Positions 34,600-45,040 of a stretch of DNA of 64,000 nucleotides are shown in pieces. The notes beneath the pieces are model-generated. The model was given only the letters and a program-made list of their open reading frames with translations. It had not been told where the DNA came from and made no database searches. The stretch's first letter is position 1. Each line of letters begins with the position of its first letter. The stretch is from positions 4,913,001 through 4,977,000 of the forward strand of contig CM034398.1 in NCBI GenBank assembly GCA_019925095.2, in the 5' to 3' direction. Position numbers and translations under genes: made by a program. The DNA comes from Dendrolimus kikuchii (taxonomy: Eukaryota > Arthropoda > Insecta > Lepidoptera > Lasiocampidae).

Positions 34600-34935
34600 T
34601 AACACTAGTGGTCACCCCTGGTCGAAATTCGACTATAATAATTAATGTCCAAGACTATACTTCTATAATCACAGATTTCGCCAAGGCTTACACTGTTAAT
34701 TTTGCTTGAACAATAAACAGAAGAGTATATTATATGCGTGTGTGTGTCCAATACATGGTAGTATGTGTAATGTTTTTTTTATTGATTTAATATATTATTT
34801 ATGCATAATTTAATTCCATTCGTCGCTTCTTATCTATATAAACTATAAGTGTGCGAAATTTCATACTCCTGTGTCCACGCATTTTTCGTAAAAAGGGGTA
34901 CAAAGTTTTTTATCTACGTATTAATATATAGATAA
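34600..34935 (-). mobile_element. Family J element, inverted relative to 28229
   Basis: On the minus strand it follows the family from TATCTATATATTAATACG to CCACTAGTG with the CTTTGTACCCCTTTTTACGA landmark. Confidence 0.65.
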
Positions 34936-34939
34936 GATA

Positions 34940-35300
34940 ATACTTCCCATCTTTCGCTTTCTAAAATAGTATGCGCCGCGGTGTCCACTTTTTCGCAGTA
35001 TGGGCATGTGTCTGTATGTACTTTCCTAATCCTGCATAAGTAGTCCTGGAAGCAGCCATGGCTAATTAGCACCTGCGTTATATAGTAGTTTATTTAGACC
35101 TACATGTGCTTTGCGTCTGTGTTTAATATGTAGTAATGTATCTATTGAAAACTATTGCTCCTTATCCGTACTAATTCGATTATTTAATACTAGTTCTCGT
35201 AACACACTGCGGCACGATCGGCTTTCTATTCCAAAATCTTTTGCTTCTGCGAGCTCGGGGTTCGGTCTACCTATTTTGTTCGTCTGAATGTAAACGGGTA
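34940..35300 (-). mobile_element. R1-type LINE C-terminal remnant
   Basis: The minus strand reads HGCFQDYLCRIRKVHTDTCP, then YCEKVDTAAHTIL. This is the C-x-x-C...H zinc-knuckle region following the GCF.dYL motif at the end of R1-clade LINE proteins. Stops and shifts upstream show decay. The boundary near 35300 is a guess. Confidence 0.6.
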
Positions 35301-35639
35301 AACTTTACTTTAACTTCTGGGTCTATATGGATGAAATTTGATAAAAAAGTATTTTCTATATGGTGCTGCACAATGGTGTAGTAAATATTCGAAAGGATTG
35401 AAAATTAGAAGCAGACTTCATACTGTCATTTGAGAGTTGAAAATCTTTGATCAATTGACGCAGTATGTGAGCCTCATAAATTGGTTTGAACAATGAATGA
35501 ATGAGTGAATGGAAACACTTTATTGTGAGACATGTTGAAAAAAATAGACGTTTGTTACTTCTTTAAAACTCTTTATAATTTGTGGAATGCCACACACTTT
35601 CCCGACTTATAACTAAGTAAAATTCATAACTAACGATTA

Positions 35640-35845
35640 ATCCTATGCACGATTCTTGAGCGGTCACCTTAGCCTACGCATAGTGATATTTCTGTTCTTT
35701 TTCAATAGTATGAAATTATCGCCTTACAAGTGAAACATAATATTAGCGATATGTCAACAAATCCCGTAACATTGGCTACGCTCATTACGTAAAGCGATTT
35801 CTACTACTCCGCCGACCGCTCAAAATCCTTGCTGAGAATTATACA
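35640..35845. mobile_element. Family K MITE
   Basis: GCACGATTCTTGAGCGGTC near 35648 and GACCGCTCAAAATCCTTGC near 35813-35831 form imperfect terminal inverted repeats. A relative is at 43885-44061. Non-coding interior. Confidence 0.55.
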
Positions 35846-36119
35846 AAAATATAAATATTATTTTACGATAATAGTGATATAAAAAATATACCTAGTCAAT
35901 ATTTGCTATGTTTCTGAAAATAAACAACTTCGAGGTCCGTGGGGTCCATCGGCAAAAGGGTTTCTTTAAAAAAATTTGGGAGAAAATCTTTGATACCACT
36001 CGTGATCAGAAGGCTGGTTCGTAATTCGCGCAACGAATGTGGCAATTGAGCCGCCTTCTGGGCACGTTTCCCTCTAGCAGCGATTTGTTACAACATATTT
36101 TATATTAATTTATATATAA

Positions 36120-36340
36120 TTTAGCCAAGTGGTAGGGCATTTGCCCCACTGGATGGCTACCACCCCTGGTCATATCAACCTTGTGTTGTGTTCCGGCATT
36201 AGTGACCAGGTCTAGTCTCCCTTAAGCGAGCAGCAGCACATTTGTAGCACCTTTGGTGCTCTAAATATCCATAGGCGATGGTAACCGCTCTTCATCAAGT
36301 GGGCCGTCTGCCTGTCTGCTGTACTCCTGCAATAATAATT
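36120..36340 (+). mobile_element. Family A retroposon, 5'-truncated
   Basis: From GCCAAGTGGTAGGGCATTTG to CTGCAATAATAATTTAAAA. It is followed at once by another truncated copy in the same orientation. Confidence 0.8.
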
Positions 36341-36349
36341 TAAAAAAAA

Positions 36350-36495
36350 ATAGTGACCAAGTTCCAGTCTCCCTTAAGAGAGCAGCAGCGCATTTGTAGC
36401 ACCTTTGCTGTTGCAAATGTCCATAGGCGATGGTAACCGCTTTCCATCAAGTGGGTCATCTGCCTGTCTGCTGAACTCTTGCAATAAAAAAAAAA
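36350..36495 (+). mobile_element. Family A retroposon, 5'-truncated
   Basis: From TAGTGACCAAGTTCCAGTCT to TTGCAATAAAAAAAAAT. Successive head-to-tail insertion, probably at the A-tail of the previous copy. Confidence 0.8.
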
Positions 36496-37073
36496 TATTT
36501 TTAAGTATTTAGTTTATAATATTTTCTTTCTTTCTTCTTTTCATTTTAGCCCTTTCCTAAGTTTGAACAACTTCGATAAAGTATAAAATATTAAAAATCA
36601 CCATCAATGAACCTAAGATGTTGCAATGAACAAAGATATTACTAACAAACGAAAGGCTTCATCATCTTTACGTTTGTCAGTTACACATTAATGACTTAGC
36701 TGGGGTTGTAACTGTCAGTCTTGCAGCACTGATGAATTATTGCATCGTAAACAGCGTGCCACGCGTCACTGGTCGATAGTGATGGAGCATAATTTATCGA
36801 TAAAATAATATCGATTGGTCCCGTTGTAGTTGTTATTAATTATTGATGACTTGTAAGTTGTAAGATATAGCTCGAGCTCTATTGTCTTGTTTCTTGTTGA
36901 TATTAAAATACAACTTTGAATTGGAGAATGTTAATTGTATGATGATTAAGCTTTGTGGTAATAAAATTAGGAAAGTTGATAAATTTTTACATATATATAG
37001 ACATAAAATGTATCCATATTAGTTGAAAATACTATAGGTAACATTTAATCAAATTAATTAAAAACAAAGAATT
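36496..37073. other. AT-rich, nothing identified
   Basis: No coding or repeat signal was recognised. Confidence 0.45.
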
Positions 37074-37273
37074 TAAGAGCTGCTTGCATAACGACCGCCT
37101 TTAAATAAAATTAGTTAATCATATTAAACTGCCTAAATACATTTTAAACATAACGTTCTTTAAACAAATTTAGGCAAATTTTGCCTCGTGCAAGACACTA
37201 ATTGTATTTAAGGGTGATATACGCTTTGTGTTTCTTAAATAAATTTGAATAACGTTATGCAAGCGCCCTTTAA
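37074..37273. mobile_element. PIF/Harbinger-like MITE, second copy
   Basis: About 194 bp with ends GCTGCTTGCATAACG and CGTTATGCAAGC, TAA on both sides, and an interior matching 26273-26479. The outermost bases of the inverted repeats have decayed. Confidence 0.75.
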
Positions 37274-38640
37274 TGTTCTAATCTATATAAGACCATACAT
37301 CCTTACAAACATGTCTTGGAGTTTCACAAAAGTTTCCTCATAGGAATGTGATAAGTAATGTTTTAACATTGTCTGTTTAAAATATACAATTTATAAGTAC
37401 ATGAACTCATCAACGAGCTCTAATGACGTGGTTTCGAACCGAATGTTAAGCTGTATTTTGACTTAAGTATATTGTAATTAAAGTGTATTGTTATTATAAT
37501 TACCACGTGCGCACGATGATAGAGAACATAGTGAGTGAGGAAACTGTCAACCAGCCTAGGACAAACGTGGCTGGCGAACTATTTATTCCGCTAAAACTGG
37601 GAGACCTGAGCCTGCAAGATAAATTTATGAGTTATACTTGTTACTGTTACACTTCAGCTCTTTCTTTATTGTAATACCCAAGATCATAGGCCATCTCCTT
37701 GTACTGGATTGAAAACCGGCATAGAATACAATTGAAATATATTGAATGAAATCACAATTGTTCCGTATATTTATCAAAGAATGGCGAAGGAAATCAATGA
37801 GCAATCGCGTGTCATTGTTGAACTTCTTCATATTTCGGTTTTTTTTATTACTGTATAAGTTCACGTTTGACCATTATCTCGTTCGATTTTGAGCGGCGAT
37901 ATAGTCTAAGATCGAGCACGCTTACGTGGAAAGTAAGTTGTAGGTGTCGGAAAAAGCAGACTCCGGCAATGAGTGTAGTCATTTGTGGTGCGCAAAATGA
38001 AGGTGGACTCAAAGCGCTTTGTTCGTATAGGTGGTATGCCCACCATATAGTGGTGCCGCATGCCAGTGCGTCTGGTTGTCCGATGATGGAAGGGACACAG
38101 CGGGATAAGGTTGAAAAACTCCAATGCACACTCTTCAAAATGTATCCGATAGAAAACCGATAAGCTGGCAACCTTACGTCGATGGTCGAGACTTTGTATT
38201 TTGTCATTGAATAGCTGGTCGTTTCCTCTTTAAAAATAACCACAATTTTTAATATTTAAATTAAATTCCACGATCGATAAGAGCCCAACCCTATTGAATA
38301 ATAACAATGTCAGTAAATCCCGCATATTATCACTTGAACATATATAATTTATCATGACAATAGTGTAAAGGATTTGAAAATTGTACTAAACTTATCTTAA
38401 ACATTGTCCGTAGATAAATGATTTTTTTTTATGCACGCTAATCTGGGTGTTACTGAGATTGTCTATGATAGTTGTCCATAGGTTTAGAGTAAGTGAAAAT
38501 CTTAACTAAGCCCGGTTAGACATCTGGAAGTTTTGCTTGCGTAAGCTTCTAAGGCCAAGCACGCACTGCGATTTATTAATACCGGCCTCTGTTGTGATAG
38601 GACACTGCTGCAACAGATAGATATTCCAGATAACAGACAC
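37274..38640. other. 1.4 kb with no secure feature
   Basis: A 98-codon frame at 37867-38163 starts at TTG and contains repeat-like wording, and another at 37483-37674 has a short stretch recalling a flavin oxidoreductase N-terminus. Neither has splice or promoter support. Confidence 0.4.
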
Positions 38641-38666
38641 TTCAATATTATTATTGTAGAATAAAT

Positions 38667-38912
38667 TGACGGCCTCTGTCTGTTGTTGATCGGGCTAAGT
38701 CTTAGCCGGCCGAACTTGCTGAAACACAGAGGCTCCGGGTTCGATTCTTTGCATGGTAAATTTCGGAATCGAACTTTCTGCTATTTATCATGGTCTGGGT
38801 GCTTGGGATCGGCCCCAGAGTGGTCCGTAACAAGTCGTTACAAGCAGATAACTTGCTCAGCTTGGGGATATACAATGTGTGTGTTTGTCTGCCGATTATT
38901 ATTTATTTATTA
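38667..38912 (+). mobile_element. Family B SINE, full length
   Basis: TTGACGGCCTCTGTCTGTTG to TGTGTTTGTCTGCCGATTAT, with GGTTCGATTCTTTGCATGGT. It is followed by a (TTAT)n-like tail. Confidence 0.8.
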
Positions 38913-40004
38913 TTATTTAATATCAAATACTCAATATAATTGTTGAAGATATCTAACATTTCAATATTACTATTGTATAATTATATTAGACACATTAATT
39001 TTCTTTTTCTATGTATCCAGACACTTCATATCCGACACATCAGCGTTGTGTCGGCTATTATTCCGACACAGCAATATGCTGAGTGCAAACCTTGTTTGCT
39101 GAAAATGCTGCGTACAAATTCTCAAAATATGCTTTGTGTATAAAAATGTATAAGGAAAGTAATTACGTCGCTATTTCTTCAACTAAAATTTTTCTTTCTT
39201 TCTTGACTTCAATATTATTATTGTATGTGTCAGATACAACAATATTATTATTGTAGTTATCAGACACTTCGATTTTATTGATGAGTCAGAGGCCCCCAGG
39301 TCTCATCTAGGTGTAAGAGACGCTTGCGGCACTTGACAGATGTTAATCTAAAGAATCATCTACTATTAAAGCGAGTAGGTATTTATCGTAAAAATACAAA
39401 TATTTTCAAAGTATTAAATTCTACGCGAGAAAAGTCGCGAGGAGTCCTAGCTAAAAGTAATCTATGGTGCGTTTCGGTAAACGCGCGTATTATCACTTGT
39501 TTCTTCATATATCCATTATTTATTAGGACAATCCACAGATTTAGGGTTGTGCAACAATGAGTTATAATATTACATGATATCGATAAAATATTGCACGTCA
39601 AAATCGCGACGGTTAAGTGCGACTGTGATAAATAAACACTTGATATTTCGTTATTGTTTCACTTATTTAATATTTTGATTTGTACGTTATATTTTTGATC
39701 TATTACATAAATTTTAAAAGCATACTTGATAATAAGTTAGAAATAGTGTTGAGTAGAGTTTACTGTTATTTTATAAATAAATCAATCATTGATTTACTTA
39801 TGTATATTATATTATCGTTTATTATATAGTTATAAATTTAGATCAATCAATTTATTCGGGTCGCTTTTGGTATCACAAGAAAAGAAAGGATTGCACTGAA
39901 AATTAGCATTGTGTCTGGTGCAATTCCGACATAGCAACAAGCTGAGTATTTCGATGAGGGTTCAATTAGTAACGTCCTAATGCTTTCGATTTGTTATAAA
40001 AATT
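38913..40004. other. AT-rich with a recurrent palindromic motif
   Basis: TTCAATATTATTATTGTA or close variants occur near 38642, 38960, 39209 and 39240, often next to CAGACACTTC. No gene was recognised. Confidence 0.4.
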
Positions 40005-40191
40005 GATTTCATTTATACATACATACATACATAACTTCACGCCAGTTCCCTTGCGGGGTAGGCACGAACAACAGAGCGCCATTTAGGCCCATTCTTACAC
40101 ACCTCACTTGCTTCTTTGACATTCATAACTCTTGTCATGCACACTCGTCTGTTCTTAAGGCTCCTGACATCACCCTCCGATTTCATTTATA
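40005..40191 (-). mobile_element. Family D RTE LINE fragment with target-site duplication
   Basis: The insert 40018-40178 on the minus strand ends in the TATG tail. GATTTCATTTATA flanks it at 40005-40017 and 40179-40191. Confidence 0.88.
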
Positions 40192-40204
40192 AATAACTTT
40201 TAAT

Positions 40205-40345
40205 CAATTTAACTTATGGAATATAATAAACTTTATTGTAAAATATAATTAATGAAATAATACATAAAAACAGCTTAGAATAAGGTACAAATGGCGGTCT
40301 TATCGCTGACAGCGATCTCTTTAAACAACGTTGGAATGGAGAATG
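40205..40345 (-). mobile_element. Family I LINE tail
   Basis: On the minus strand: GAGATCGCTGTCAGCGATAA, then GACCGCCATTTGTACC and an ACAATAAAGTTTATTATATT end. Confidence 0.6.
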
Positions 40346-40697
40346 GAATTTATCTATATATTTTTGCTAAAAACACTATATCGTGTAGGTAATAAATATC
40401 CCACATTTCAATTAACATATTTTACATAAATTAAATAGGCCATTTTATAAGCACTTATAATAATTGTGGTACTATTTTACTTTAAAGTAGAACATTTTTT
40501 TTTTATTAATTACTTCCGATTTATTTACGAATAGTGTAGATGATTTCATAGTTTGTGCGTTACATGACACACAGAACATCACTATTAATTATGTCACTCA
40601 TAACAATAAAGTACGATAACTATATAATTCGTTTCATGTGGGCTTTACTGTCAAGAAATATATAACTTGATAGACATGCAAACGTAAAGTTTTTTTT

Positions 40698-40936
40698 TAT
40701 CGGCAGACAAATACACATATTGTTTATCCCCAAATAAAATAAGTTACGCTTGTATGGGTAATGTACAACGAATTACTATTCTATGAGGCTGATTCGCAGA
40801 CATCCAGATTGTAGTAAACAACGGAGAAAATTCGTTTCCCAAATTCTCGTACCAGGAATCGAGTCCGGAGCCCCAGCTTTTTAGTGAGGTAAGCCGGCAA
40901 AGACTTAGCTAGCTCAACCACAGAGACCGTCAAAAT
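40698..40936 (-). mobile_element. Family B SINE
   Basis: The minus strand opens TTTGACGGTCTCTGTGGTTG with a diverged box B region (GACTCGATTCCTGGTACGAG) and ends TTTGTCTGCCGAT. Confidence 0.75.
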
Positions 40937-41482
40937 AAACGCTTGGAAACAATATAGTTAAATTTATTGCGGACACCATTAATTTTTACTTGTTTTACAG
41001 TATTATTAGACCATATTGACCCAGCTGTTTTTAAGAAAAAGTACTGTGACATACAAATATAAACGGACATATATATAGACAGATGGACGGATATGGCGAT
41101 TTGATAAGGATCCCGTTTCTGCCAAAATTGTTACAGAACCCCAAAGACCTTCAACTGCAATCAGGTTGGCAACACAGCATAAAGAGCTACATTTTTAAAG
41201 ATATGACCACATATTTATTTACATTGTAAGCCTAAAAATTACACCAGCAAGGTGTTAATGAATATATAGGAGTTATAAGATGCATACGAATTACACATTA
41301 TGCTGATAATCCCTGCATCTCACGATTAGTACTAATAGATTTAATTTATTTGACTTCTTCATGAATAAACTCATAAAATAAGTTCTTAATGGTAAGTACA
41401 ATATGGTACGGACATATAGTATTACAAAACCGCTGCACTGTAGAACTGTATTTAGGTTTTGTAAAATGACACTGGCCTACAA
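40937..41482. other. AT-rich, nothing identified
   Basis: No coding signal. Wording near 41030-41160 recalls generic repeat sequence but its ends are not visible. Confidence 0.4.
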
Positions 41483-42250
41483 AGTAAAAGTGGACTGTAT
41501 TTTTGACCAGATCCATCTATTCTTATATATTTTGATGCGTTTAATCCGAATCAGTTTGGTCCATACACCCTTAACATAGCTGGGCATTAACTCATTAATC
41601 TGTTAATCGTTAATTAACGAAGTTAACATTGCGAGTAACGGATTAACTTTTAAGTTAACTTAAAAATATGTTAACGGACTCGTTATCTGCCGTTAAATTT
41701 CCCAAAGTCAGTTAATCGTTAATCCAGCAACAAATCTTTAAAGAGAAAAGCTCAGTCTCAAAATGTGGCTAGACATAAAGTTGAAAGACTCGTTAACCGT
41801 CTAATCAGTGTTTCGTCCTGAACGCAACTAGTCTATCTTAATAAAATAAATTCTAAACCTTAATCCAAATGAATGAAAAAACATTTTTTGTCAACATGCC
41901 TATATTAAACACTCTAATAATTATACCCGTCTTTTTTTGTTTCTAACCTGTTAACTTCCAGAACCAACAGTTTTTATAAGATGCAATTTTTATCACATGT
42001 TAACGGATTAACGATTAACGTTAACTTGCGTTAAATTTTCTGAAATGTAACGCTTTAACTTTTAACGAAGTTAACTTTTTCAGTAACGGATTAGCGATTA
42101 ACGAAGTTAACTATTTGGTTAACGGTGCCCAGCTATGACCCTTAACAATTTTGAGGGTGTATATGGACCAAACTGATCCCATATGCGAATTTAGTGCATC
42201 ACAATACACAAGAATCCATAGGTTTATTCAAAAGTACAGACCACTTTTTC
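41483..42250. repeat. Long imperfect inverted repeat interrupted by a hAT-like MITE
   Basis: The left arm (about 41483-41570, ending CAGTTTGGTCCATACACCC) pairs with the right arm (about 42153-42250, starting GGGTGTATATGGACCAAACTG) over roughly 90-100 bp with mismatches. The arms were separated by the 563-bp insertion described next. Confidence 0.65.
41567..42145. mobile_element. hAT-like MITE, 563 bp, with 8-bp target-site duplication
   Basis: The element 41575-42137 has 12-bp perfect terminal inverted repeats (CATAGCTGGGCA) and is flanked by ACCCTTAA at 41567-41574 and 42138-42145. An 8-bp duplication fits the hAT superfamily. The interior is dominated by GTTAACG/CGTTAAC words near both ends and codes for nothing. 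Confidence 0.85.
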
Positions 42251-42504
42251 TTAAGAGTTGGTGTTATTCCACAAGTTGCAATACAGATGGTATTTATAAA
42301 ATTATTGATGGACACTTTAAAATGTTTTGCTGCGCAGTTTTATTTTCAAATTAATCTTGCAAGTCCCCGAACTATGAAGGTTTACCTAAAACACATAAAG
42401 TTATTTTCATACCCTTTTAATGTTCAAATTCAAAAGATTTAACTTAATTATACTTTATGGTCTCCTGGTACTACAGCTGCTCTGAAACGAGGTATATTTA
42501 AAAT

Positions 42505-42745
42505 CCTACTAATATTATAAACGCGAAAGTTTGTAAGAATGTAAGGATGTATGTATATTTTTGTTACTCTTTCACGCAAAAACTACTGAATGGATTTTGA
42601 TGAAACTTTATAATAATATAGCTTACACATCAGAATAACACATAGGCTATAATTTATAAAGATATAATGCCAACTATCCAAAATATAACGATTTTCCATC
42701 ACTACGCCGGCGAGACTGCGAGGCGCAGCCAATTATGTATAGAAG
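42505..42745 (+). mobile_element. Family G fragment
   Basis: CCTACTAATATTATAAACGC, CACGCAAAAACTACTGAATG and a CGAGACTGCGAGGCGCAGCC end follow the family order. Confidence 0.6.
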
Positions 42746-42892
42746 TAAAAAATAAATACATATATAACCTAATTTGAAATTAATTAAATCTAAACTTATA
42801 GATTATATAGCAGAGCACTGTCAGCTGGAAACGTTCCCAGAGGGCTGACTGCATTGCTACGCAATATGTCAGAGTTGATTCTCAGAGTTTTC

Positions 42893-42965
42893 TATTCAAT
42901 TATAATTCAAATTAAATTACTCTGAAGAACGTTTTTTAGATATAAAGTTTAGTTCCTATCTCATA
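42893..42965 (+). mobile_element. Diverged family E fragment
   Basis: TAATTCAAATTAAATTACTC followed by TGAAGAACGTTTTTTAGATA parallels family E. Confidence 0.4.
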
Positions 42966-42967
42966 TA

Positions 42968-43135
42968 ATAATAACAGTCCATAAACGTTCCACTGCTGGG
43001 CTCTGGCCTCTCACAATAGGGGAACAGACAGCTTACCGACCACGCTTGTCCAATGCGGCTTGGCAGGTTTGACAAATCGGTTACCTCGATGTGCAGGTTT
43101 CATCACGATGTTTTCCGCCACCGTTGTTAAGATAT
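42968..43135 (-). mobile_element. Family C SINE, 5'-truncated
   Basis: The minus strand reads GGTGGCGGAAAACATCGTGA, ACCTGCACATCGAGGTAACC and CAGAGCCCAGCAGTGGAACG, like 32865-33142. The tRNA-like head is absent. Confidence 0.7.
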
Positions 43136-43140
43136 AATAT

Positions 43141-43356
43141 AATACTAGCTGCCCCGGCAGACGTTGTTCTGCCCTGAAGAAATAAAACTTAGAACCCGAT
43201 TCCAGCGCCACCTACCGGGTCCAAATGTAAGCTATCCTATCTTTCAAGTCGGATCAAACTGCACACGGTGTGCAAATTTGATTAAAATCGGTACAGTAGT
43301 TTAGGAGTCCATCGCGGACACACAACGTGACACGTAATTTATATATATTAAGATTA
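43141..43356 (-). mobile_element. Family G element (variant with CCGGCAGACGTTGT end)
   Basis: ACTAGCTGCCCCGGCAGACG at the left and ATTTATATATATTAAGATTA at the right. Nearly the same sequence is at 62095-62282, and part of its complement is at 61020-61075. Confidence 0.65.
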
Positions 43357-43776
43357 TATAATAATCCTATCTTATACATATATAACTTAGATATTCAGTC
43401 GTATTTTAAGTACACCAGCACATCTAAGTACAAGTTCGTTTTAAATACAAGAAATTAATTGTGTAGGAATAAAAATGTTTTAAATTCTATATATAGATAT
43501 TTTAATTTCTAATCATCTATTTTAGGTTCATAATAAATTTTCCACGCAAGACACATGTGATGCCGTTGATAGCAGGTGCACTACTGATTACATTAGATGC
43601 AACGCCTCCCAAGTTAAGCGGAATTACGGGGATATTAATAAGTAGGAGGTGGCTCCAATCAGTCTAAATGGTGGGGGAGTGCGTGGAAATTTATTAAAAT
43701 TTTGTGTGGTACAAGTTATGCACGATAGCGATTTTTGTAACACTGATGACCAACTGGTAACCAAATTGAAATAATT

Positions 43777-43853
43777 GTTATATTAGTTGCTGTTGTTCGT
43801 GCCTACCCCACAAGGGAACTGGCGTGAAGTTATGTATGTATGTTATATTAGTT
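43777..43853 (+). mobile_element. 53-bp RTE LINE fragment with 12-bp target-site duplication
   Basis: The insert 43789-43841 contains only the last ~40 bp of the family plus the TATG tail, yet GTTATATTAGTT is duplicated at 43777-43788 and 43842-43853, proving an independent insertion. Confidence 0.88.
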
Positions 43854-43884
43854 TTAGACATCTAGAAAAATGACCATAGTTCCC

Positions 43885-44061
43885 GGCACGGTTCTTGAGT
43901 GGTCGGCGGAAAAGTAGAGATTTCTTTACGTATTGTGCGTAGCAAATGTAATGCGATTTAACAACATATTAGTTTTTGTTTGTTTATTCAAAAGGAACAA
44001 AAAACGTTTAAAAAGATCTGAAATTTCACTTGGCTAATATCATTGCTCGAGAATCATGCCG
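43885..44061. mobile_element. Family K MITE, second copy
   Basis: GGCACGGTTCTTGAG at 43885 and CTCGAGAATCATGCC at 44047-44061 are near-perfect terminal inverted repeats. The CGTATTGTGCGTAGCAAATG interior matches the complement of 35640-35845. Confidence 0.6.
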
Positions 44062-44149
44062 GAGATTACACTACTGTATAACGTCAATTTAAGATATTGC
44101 GACTATTTTTTTTAAACCAAATTCGATTAGGACCGACCACCGTGGGGGA

Positions 44150-44784
44150 AGCGTGATGGGGGTGTGTGGATTTCGCCATGTTGAGGTGGCACTAGTTCCC
44201 TCGAAGAAGTGCTAATAACACTCGAGTTGGGGAAACCCACTAAAACTCCTTGATGGTTCTTCCTTCAGCTTATGCTTTTGCCTTATCTTCGGTAACCCAC
44301 ACCCAGGACGTCGGATACCCTGGTTCTAGGAAATCCCTATTGAAGGCATGCAACGAGGTGTCTCGGGGCAGTGATCACGGTGTACTTGTAACTCATGGTG
44401 TCTCACGAAGACGCGGCGGGAAGTTGAAAATTTAGTAGGTAGTCCGGCGGCCGGAATCTTAGAACTCTTTTCACAGTGAAGGTATGTGCAGAATCGGTCA
44501 TCGGGAGTCTCACATACCCCCCCGCGAACCGAGGGAATCTATAAAAGCAGTCTCCCACTGTCCCCAAAAAAAAAGTGCACCGGAAAAAGCGGAAGCTCTA
44601 CCAACCCCGCGTGCCCTGGCAAGTACCACGTCTACTACCTCAACTATAAATCATCAAATCTCTAGATGTTGTAACTTGGACCACAACCATAATGCGAACA
44701 CGCGTGAGTAACGCTGTCCGTTTATCAGCAAGATGCAATTTCCGATGCGATCCACCTTACACAGTGGAAGCACCGTGACAAATG
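44150..44784 (+). mobile_element. GC-rich, LINE-like segment, class uncertain
   Basis: Base composition shifts sharply towards G+C. Short frames at 44250-44435 and 44484-44711 resemble nothing I can name. The style, with an ATG-headed frame near 44692 starting MRTRVSNAVRLSARCN, suggests the 5' part of a non-LTR element cut off by the LTR element that follows. This is inference from appearance only. Confidence 0.3.
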
Positions 44785-44992
44785 AGGGAAATAAATTTAC
44801 CCTTTTTAAAAAAGGAATATTTTAATTAAACACTATAAGTAATTATTTTTAGAGAAGCAACCGCTCACAATAGAAATTAACGACAGACTGAGCTAAACGC
44901 ATTGAGAACAGGGTATATGATAAGTAAGGCTGCTGAGGTATCTCGGCAGTCTTGCAGGTAAGCATTAACCCTTGCAGTACATGGGTATAACA
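44785..44992 (-). repeat. 3' LTR of the errantivirus-type element
   Basis: I found no difference from the right LTR over 208 bp by eye. The inner end is intact (TGTTATACCCATG on the minus strand). The outer end lacks the expected 7 bases (TATAACA on the minus strand) and runs into unrelated GTGACAAATG. Confidence 0.9.
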
Positions 44993-45003
44993 CCTCCCCC
45001 TTT
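44993..45003 (-). promoter_or_regulatory. Polypurine tract (plus-strand primer)
   Basis: The minus strand reads AAAGGGGGAGG immediately before the 3' LTR TGTTATA, the expected position and composition of the primer for second-strand synthesis. Confidence 0.88.
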
Positions 45004-45040
45004 AAGAAGAGACTTTGGGGATGTTTCAAAGTCTCTGTGA

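Noticed and set aside
38940..39260. Regulatory array of TTCAATATTATTATTGTA motifs
   Set aside because: Irregular spacing and AT-rich composition; likely remnants of simple repeats.
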